From UBA8437 sp003445035 (GTDB taxonomy: Bacteria > Planctomycetota > Planctomycetia > Planctomycetales > Planctomycetaceae), in assembly GCA_937901285.1 (NCBI GenBank), contig CALCHI010000052.1:1-11688 (forward strand): a stretch of 11,688 bases of DNA, in the 5' to 3' direction. The notes below the pieces were generated by a model, which did no database searches, was not told where the DNA came from, and was given only the letters and a program-made list of their open reading frames with translations. Shown one piece after another: positions 7,338 through 11,688 of the stretch; within the stretch, counting starts at the first letter, position 1; the number at the start of each line of letters is the position of its first letter. A program made the translations under genes and the position numbers.

Positions 7338-8174
7338 ATGGTTGATCACCCAGAGACAAATGACCGGCGCGGGTTTCTCAAGGAGGTGACGGCGGCCGTG
7401 GCCGTTGGAACGGCAGCCGCCTCGTCCCAGGCCGATGCGGAGCCGCCTCCGGTCCGCAGCGACAAGTTCCAGCCCGAGTCCTTCTGGGCGGATCGCATTG
7501 AACCGCCCGATGATGGCAAGAAGCTGGGCTGGTTCATCGACACCCGTCGCTGTTTCGGGTGCCACGGATGCGAGGTCAGCTGCAAGTCCGAGAACGACGT
7601 GCCGCTGGGAAATTTCATCCGGCAGACGTTCTACCAGGACGAGGGAGAGTATCCGACGGTGGCGCGGATGTTCATGCCGATGGCGTGCCAGCACTGCGAG
7701 GACGCCCCCTGCATCAAGGCCTGTCCATGCGGGGCGCTGCACAAGGAGGGCGGTGGAACGGTAGCGATCGACTACAACATCTGCTGCGGACACGGAACCT
7801 GTGTCGACGTCTGCCCCTACGGGGCGATCTACATGGACCCGGTCGCCAAGCAGGCGGTCAAGTGCCACAACTGCTACCACCGCACGGAACTGGGAATGGA
7901 ACCGGCCTGTGTGCCAACCTGCCCGTCCGAGGCGATTCACTTCGGTGATCTGAATGATCCTGAATCTGAGATCAACCAGGCGATGAATGAGGTCCGCGAA
8001 GCGGACGTCGAGTTGACCCAGCTTCGCCCCGAGAAACAGACCCGGCCACGCATGTGGTTTGCCGGCCCGGCTGTCGAAGTGATCGAGGAGCGGATTCCCC
8101 GGGAGGGCGAATCCTACTCGCCGGATGCCTACAGCATCTTCAACTGGAAGGGTGACAGCGGGGTGTCCTCGTGA
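7338..8174 (+). CDS. Tat-exported four-cluster ferredoxin subunit (DmsB/NrfC/PsrB/PhsB-like)
   Basis: A 278-residue electron-transfer subunit. The start ATG 7338 is forced by an in-frame stop at 7326-7328 and gives a Tat signal DRRGFLKEVTAAVAVGTAAA (9-28), with cleavage near ADA-EPP. Four cysteine groups follow: C72/C75/C78/C82; C117/C120/C125/C129; C149, C155 and C159 (motif CCGHGTCVDVCPYGAI); and C176/C179/C191/C195. By the known pairing in this family these bind four [4Fe-4S] clusters. In the third group the second ligand position is His152 instead of Cys, with an extra Cys150 nearby. The C-terminal tail (about 205-278) is acidic and lacks a membrane segment. It would pass electrons between the catalytic subunit encoded next and a quinone or cytochrome partner. 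It overlaps the next gene by four bases (GTGA), so tight co-translation is expected. Confidence 0.92.
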   Translation: MVDHPETNDRRGFLKEVTAAVAVGTAAASSQADAEPPPVRSDKFQPESFWADRIEPPDDGKKLGWFIDTRRCFGCHGCEVSCKSENDVPLGNFIRQTFYQDEGEYPTVARMFMPMACQHCEDAPCIKACPCGALHKEGGGTVAIDYNICCGHGTCVDVCPYGAIYMDPVAKQAVKCHNCYHRTELGMEPACVPTCPSEAIHFGDLNDPESEINQAMNEVREADVELTQLRPEKQTRPRMWFAGPAVEVIEERIPREGESYSPDAYSIFNWKGDSGVSS

Positions 8175-10990
8175 ACGCCCGCACCTCCTCTCGCCGCCGA
8201 TTTCTCTCGCTGGGTCTTTCGGCCGGTGCCGCTTTTGCCGGCGGGCTGGCCGGGTGTGGTGATTCTGAGGAGAAACCCTCGGCCGGAGAGTCCACGGCGA
8301 ACGAGGATGCTGCCGGTCGGCTGCCTCAAGGGGTCGATCTGGAGAAGTGGAACAGGATCAAGGGCACGCCCTACAGGCTGGGGTCGTTCGGAACGATGCC
8401 CGGTGTCTGTCAACTTCCCGGTCCCCAGGCGAAGAGGAACTGGCCGGACCGCAACAAGTACCGGGATGTCGAGAAGATTCCGGGAATGTGCCAGTTGTGC
8501 AGCACCGTCTGCGGGATCATCGGCTACGTGAAGGACGGCCGGTTGATCAAGGTCGAGGGAAACCCGAACGATCCGAACAGCCGAGGTCACCTGTGTGCGC
8601 GGGGACAGGCCGCGCTCAATCACCTCTACCATCCCGAGCGGTTGCTCTATCCGCTGAAACGGGTCGGGGCCCGGGGCGAAGGAAAGTGGAAACGGATCAG
8701 CTGGGATGATGCTCTCGACGAGATCGCCGAGAAGTTGAAGGCCGTTCGCGACGGAGGGCATCCCGAGGAGTTCGCGTTTCACCAGGGACGGCAGCGAAGC
8801 AAGGACGCGCTGAAGCGGTTCCTCAACGCTTACGGCACCGGAACCCAGCTCAGTCACCGTTCGCTGTGCTCGGGAAACCGGCGGGCCGCCAACCTGACCT
8901 ATCTCTGGGAAAGTGACTGGGATCTCAACGACGTCGAGCACTCCCGGTACATTCTCAATTTCGGGTCGAACGCGTTCGAGGCGCACCAGGGACACGTGCC
9001 GTTCGCCAATCGCATCCAGAACGGTCGTTTCCGGAACGGGGCCAAGCTGGTCACCTTTGACGTGAGGCTTTCCAACACTGCCGGAGGCAGTGACGAGTGG
9101 TTTGCTCCGTTCCCCGGAACCGACGGGGCCATTGCCCTGGCGATGGGTCACGCGATCCTGGCCGAGAACCGTCACGACGAGGCATTCCTGGAGACGTGGA
9201 CCAATGTCTCTGTCGAGGAGCTCCGTGGGCTCTACAAGAGCTACACACCCGAGTGGGCCGAGCGAGTCAGCGGAGTTCCGGCAGCGGATATTCGGCGGAT
9301 CGCCCTGGAGTTTGCCGAGGCCGCCCCGGCCGCTACGACCATGTGCAACCGGGGAAGTTCGGCCCACATGAACGGTTTCTACAACGACCGGGCCATCAAC
9401 CTGCTCAATGCCCTGGTCGGCAGCGTTGGTCAGAAAGGTGGCTGGTGCTGGTCACCGTGGGGAGGGCTCGATCCGATCGTCAAGACGCCTCCGATGCCAC
9501 CCGGTGCCCCGAAAAAGAGCGTGCTCGAGGATCCGCCCGAGTATCCCCTGGCCAACGTCTGGCGGAGGATGCGGGTTGGTGAGATCGTGTACCTCTACCT
9601 GTTGCAGGGTCGGGCCAAGCTGCAGGCCTACATGACCTACAACCTGGATTCTCCGCTGACGTGGCCCGAGGAGAGTCTGACCCAGCAGGTACTGAGTGAC
9701 GAGAAACTGATCGGTTACCACGTCTGCATCAATGCGTTCTACAACGAGACGGCTCACTACGCCGACATCGTGCTCCCCTGGACCACTTACCTGGAACGCT
9801 GGGATCTTGATGCCCGGGCGTCCTACAACCTCCGTCCCTACGTCGGCCTGCGGACCCCGATGGTCGAGTCGCTGGGCGAGTCGAAAGACGTCCGCGAGTT
9901 CTTTCCCGAGCTGGCCCGGCGGATCGGTGACGGGATGGAGAAGTGGTATCCCGAAAACGATGTCCGCGAGTACATGGAGAAGTGGGCGTCGACGGTTCCG
10001 GAAAACCCCGAGACCGGCAAACAGGGACTCGACCGGCTGCTCGACGAAGGGGCCTGGGAGGCTGATCGGGAACCGTTCTACCAGCCGTTTCTCCAGCCGG
10101 TCTCCGAGGCCGACATGCGGGGGGCAGAGGTCGGCGAGGACGGCGTGATTCTCAAGGACGGAACGGGCATCGGCATCCTGCTTGATGGCAAGCCGGTCCG
10201 CGGGTTCAGGACTCCCAGTCGCAAGTTCGAGATTCGTTCGGCGTTCATCCAGAAGATCGGCCGCAACGAGGATTGCTCGGAACTGATCGCCCGCAGTGGC
10301 ATGACCAAGACCAAGAGCCGTCCCCGGGAGCACCAGGGGCATGATGTCGACATCAGTGACATGCCGACCTGGTTCCTGCCCCGCGAGATGGAGAACCTGC
10401 GAGCCAACGAACTGGTGATGACCAGTTTCAAGTGGAACGTGCACAACCACGGCCGCACGATGAACCTGAAGTGGCTGGCCGAGATCGTGCACTCGAATCC
10501 GGCCTGGCTGAATCCGGTCACCGCCGGAGAGCTGGGATTGTCCGATGGCGACTGGATTGAACTCACGTCCTATTACTCGACCGAGCTCGAGCACCAGTCC
10601 CCTCACCTGAAGCGAGATGACCTGGACGAGGTAGACGGGAGGCGAAAGGTGTCGTCGATGCGGGTGCCGATCGTGACCATGCAGGGGATTCACCCCCGGG
10701 CGATCGCCATGAGCAACAGCTGCGGCCACTCGCAGTACACCAGTGTCGCCCAGGCGCGGCGGCAGCCTGTTGAGGAGGGGCACCTGGTTGGCAGTGACAC
10801 CGGGCGGTTCGTCGATGCCGACTGGGAGCGGAACATGTGGTGGGAGGACACCAGCGGTGGTGATTCCGGGGCCTGGAAGCCGAACACCGGCAACGGGTGG
10901 AATCAGAATCGCCTGATACCAATCGCTCCCGACCCGATCAGCGGTCAGCAGTCGTTCCACGACACGGTGGTGTCTGTCCGGAAACTCTGA
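8171..10990 (+). CDS. DMSO-reductase-family molybdopterin catalytic subunit, Tat lipoprotein (PsrA/PhsA/TtrA/ArrA-like)
   Basis: A 939-residue protein starting at GTG 8171; the next in-frame ATG is at residue 76, which would delete the signal. The N-terminus SSRRRFLSLG (6-15) is a Tat motif followed by LAGC (26-29), a lipobox, so Cys29 may be lipidated. The N-terminal [4Fe-4S] site is C107-x2-C110-x3-C114-x27-C142, ending CARGQAALNHLYHPERLLYP. HRSLCSGNRRAA (229-240) offers Cys233 as the molybdenum ligand, the pattern of the polysulfide/thiosulfate/tetrathionate/arsenate reductase branch and of SoeA. NETAHYADIVLPWTTYLERW (525-544) and a C-terminal molybdopterin dinucleotide-binding domain (about 770-939, ending DPISGQQSFHDTVVSVRKL) complete the family layout. 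It is longer than PhsA/PsrA and nearer SoeA or TtrA in size. Substrate and direction are not decidable here; a sulfur oxyanion is favoured by the neighbouring SUOX-type gene. Confidence 0.9.
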   Translation: MNARTSSRRRFLSLGLSAGAAFAGGLAGCGDSEEKPSAGESTANEDAAGRLPQGVDLEKWNRIKGTPYRLGSFGTMPGVCQLPGPQAKRNWPDRNKYRDVEKIPGMCQLCSTVCGIIGYVKDGRLIKVEGNPNDPNSRGHLCARGQAALNHLYHPERLLYPLKRVGARGEGKWKRISWDDALDEIAEKLKAVRDGGHPEEFAFHQGRQRSKDALKRFLNAYGTGTQLSHRSLCSGNRRAANLTYLWESDWDLNDVEHSRYILNFGSNAFEAHQGHVPFANRIQNGRFRNGAKLVTFDVRLSNTAGGSDEWFAPFPGTDGAIALAMGHAILAENRHDEAFLETWTNVSVEELRGLYKSYTPEWAERVSGVPAADIRRIALEFAEAAPAATTMCNRGSSAHMNGFYNDRAINLLNALVGSVGQKGGWCWSPWGGLDPIVKTPPMPPGAPKKSVLEDPPEYPLANVWRRMRVGEIVYLYLLQGRAKLQAYMTYNLDSPLTWPEESLTQQVLSDEKLIGYHVCINAFYNETAHYADIVLPWTTYLERWDLDARASYNLRPYVGLRTPMVESLGESKDVREFFPELARRIGDGMEKWYPENDVREYMEKWASTVPENPETGKQGLDRLLDEGAWEADREPFYQPFLQPVSEADMRGAEVGEDGVILKDGTGIGILLDGKPVRGFRTPSRKFEIRSAFIQKIGRNEDCSELIARSGMTKTKSRPREHQGHDVDISDMPTWFLPREMENLRANELVMTSFKWNVHNHGRTMNLKWLAEIVHSNPAWLNPVTAGELGLSDGDWIELTSYYSTELEHQSPHLKRDDLDEVDGRRKVSSMRVPIVTMQGIHPRAIAMSNSCGHSQYTSVAQARRQPVEEGHLVGSDTGRFVDADWERNMWWEDTSGGDSGAWKPNTGNGWNQNRLIPIAPDPISGQQSFHDTVVSVRKL

Positions 10991-11023
10991 AACTCGGGTC
11001 GCGGTCAACAAAGGCGAAGAGCG

Positions 11024-11614
11024 ATGGATGTCCTGGACCGGGAAGATCTCGAAGGGCTGGCCGGCTTCTACCAGTTACTGTCGCGGCTGTGGGTGGCCGA
11101 GATCGACGAGATGTGGTTCGAGGTTCTCTCGGAGGGATCGCTGGCGGAGTCGGCGGGGGAACTGGGACTGCGGCTGGAGGGGCCCGGCGATGAGGTGATC
11201 GAGCAACTGGCGATCGAATACTGCCAGTTGATGATCGGTCCACACGGCCACATTCCCCCGCACCAGTCGGTGTGGTCTGAGGGGCAGTTTCAGGGCAAGA
11301 CCGTGGTGTCGATGCAGCAGTACCTGGAGGTGGTCGGCGAGCAGGTCGATTCGACGATGAGGGATCACCTGGGAGTGCAGTTGGGAGTGATGGGCATGGT
11401 GGTCGACGAGTTGTCCGGTTCGCTCGAGGACGACACCCGCCGCAACGACCTGGCGGAACTGGCCCGGTCATTTTTCGGTGATCACGTGGCCTGGATCGAA
11501 CAGTTCCTGGTGCGGGCCGGTGAGTCGACGGCGTCGAAATTCTACGGTCGGTTGATTGCCGTCACGCGAGAATTCCTGGCCGAAGAGCGTCGCGAGTGGC
11601 TGGAGGAGTCGTGA
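11024..11614 (+). CDS. TorD/DmsD-type molybdoenzyme maturation chaperone
   Basis: A 196-residue cytoplasmic, mostly helical protein without signal or cysteine-rich motif. ATG 11024 has AAGG at 11011-11014, nine bases upstream, and follows the catalytic subunit after 33 bases. The family signature is visible at about residues 65-90: EQLAIEYCQLMIGPHGHIPP then HQSVWSEG, matching the Y-x-x-L-F-x-GP...P-x-x-S-v-y pattern of TorD/DmsD/NarJ-like proteins. Length is normal for the family. Such chaperones bind the Tat signal and apo-protein of DMSO-reductase-type enzymes until molybdenum cofactor is inserted. The neighbouring 939-residue protein is the obvious client. The family is not known to serve SUOX-type enzymes, so the first gene of the module is probably matured separately. 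A GGAGGAG sequence near its 3' end (11602-11608) may serve a following gene. Confidence 0.85.
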   Translation: MDVLDREDLEGLAGFYQLLSRLWVAEIDEMWFEVLSEGSLAESAGELGLRLEGPGDEVIEQLAIEYCQLMIGPHGHIPPHQSVWSEGQFQGKTVVSMQQYLEVVGEQVDSTMRDHLGVQLGVMGMVVDELSGSLEDDTRRNDLAELARSFFGDHVAWIEQFLVRAGESTASKFYGRLIAVTREFLAEERREWLEES

Positions 11615-11688
11615 TTCGGATCGCCGGTTTCGCAGCGTGGCGGGTTGTGCCGGTTGTAACGGTTGTGACGAATGCACGGGCCCGGTTC
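11611..11688 (+). CDS. Start of an unidentified downstream gene, frame uncertain
   Basis: Two frames stay open from the chaperone's end to the window edge. One starts at GTG 11611, overlapping the chaperone stop as GTGA, and reads MIRIAGFAAWRVVPVVTVVT. It has the better third-position GC and a GGAGGAG (11602-11608) only two bases upstream. The other contains GTG 11637 and reads VAGCAGCNGCDECTGPV, a C-x2-C-x2-C-x2-C array that would suit an iron-sulfur protein, but it has no good ribosome site. Only one can be the main gene. The DNA here is a 9-base tandem pattern (GGTTGTNNC three times, 11643-11669), which by itself generates periodic residues in both frames. I cannot choose between them or name a product. 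Confidence 0.35.
   Translation, partial: MIRIAGFAAWRVVPVVTVVTNARARF

Noticed and set aside
8129..9367. Minus-strand open frame of 412 codons
   Set aside because: Antisense to the signal peptide, iron-sulfur site and molybdenum ligand region of the catalytic subunit; no recognisable features of its own.
9452..11011. Minus-strand open frame of 519 codons
   Set aside because: Antisense to the molybdopterin catalytic subunit, whose motifs (Mo ligand region, cofactor domain) clearly set the coding frame. The antisense translation shows no domain pattern.

Overview
The window is high-GC bacterial DNA that reads most like a member of the Planctomycetes. That guess rests on protein styles common there: a secreted beta-propeller of glycosidase-like fold, a PQQ-type propeller with the W-x-GP-x-RDG entry motif, and a Tat-exported Gfo/Idh/MocA protein. 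It also rests on loosely spaced, often divergent short gene groups. No rRNA, tRNA, CRISPR array, insertion sequence or integrase is visible, and no gap without a gene exceeds 170 bases.

Left part (1-4779). A secreted protein gene runs leftward off the edge (381 to 1). Opposite it a rightward group begins: a secreted glycosidase-like propeller protein (552-2141), a secreted PQQ-type beta-propeller protein (2246-3607, GTG start), and a zinc-dependent medium-chain alcohol/polyol dehydrogenase (3607-4779). The last two are joined by a TGATG stop/start overlap. The group looks like carbohydrate or polyol catabolism. It meets a leftward Tat-exported Gfo/Idh/MocA-like oxidoreductase (5906 to 4776) head-on, and the two stop codons share a CTAG.

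Right part (6026 to the end). This is a molybdenum redox module on the plus strand. It starts with a Tat-exported SUOX-family (sulfite oxidase-type) molybdoenzyme with a dimerisation domain (6026-7261). Next is a Tat-exported four-cluster iron-sulfur protein (7338-8174). It is followed by a DMSO-reductase-family catalytic subunit of the PsrA/PhsA/TtrA/ArrA branch, carrying a Tat signal and a lipobox (8171-10990). A TorD/DmsD-type maturation chaperone comes last (11024-11614), and then the beginning of an unidentified open frame. The iron-sulfur and catalytic genes overlap by GTGA.

The likely picture for the right part is an extracytoplasmic sulfur-oxyanion (or related) redox complex. The catalytic subunit would be held to the membrane by a lipid rather than by a visible NrfD/PsrC anchor, and a sulfite-oxidase-like enzyme is encoded beside it. 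Substrates and direction cannot be read from sequence. The most unusual points are: two unrelated molybdoenzyme families in one apparent operon, a Cys-to-His change in one iron-sulfur cluster motif, a hairpin that could mask the ribosome binding site of the iron-sulfur gene, and a C-x2-C-x2-C-x2-C motif at the right edge.
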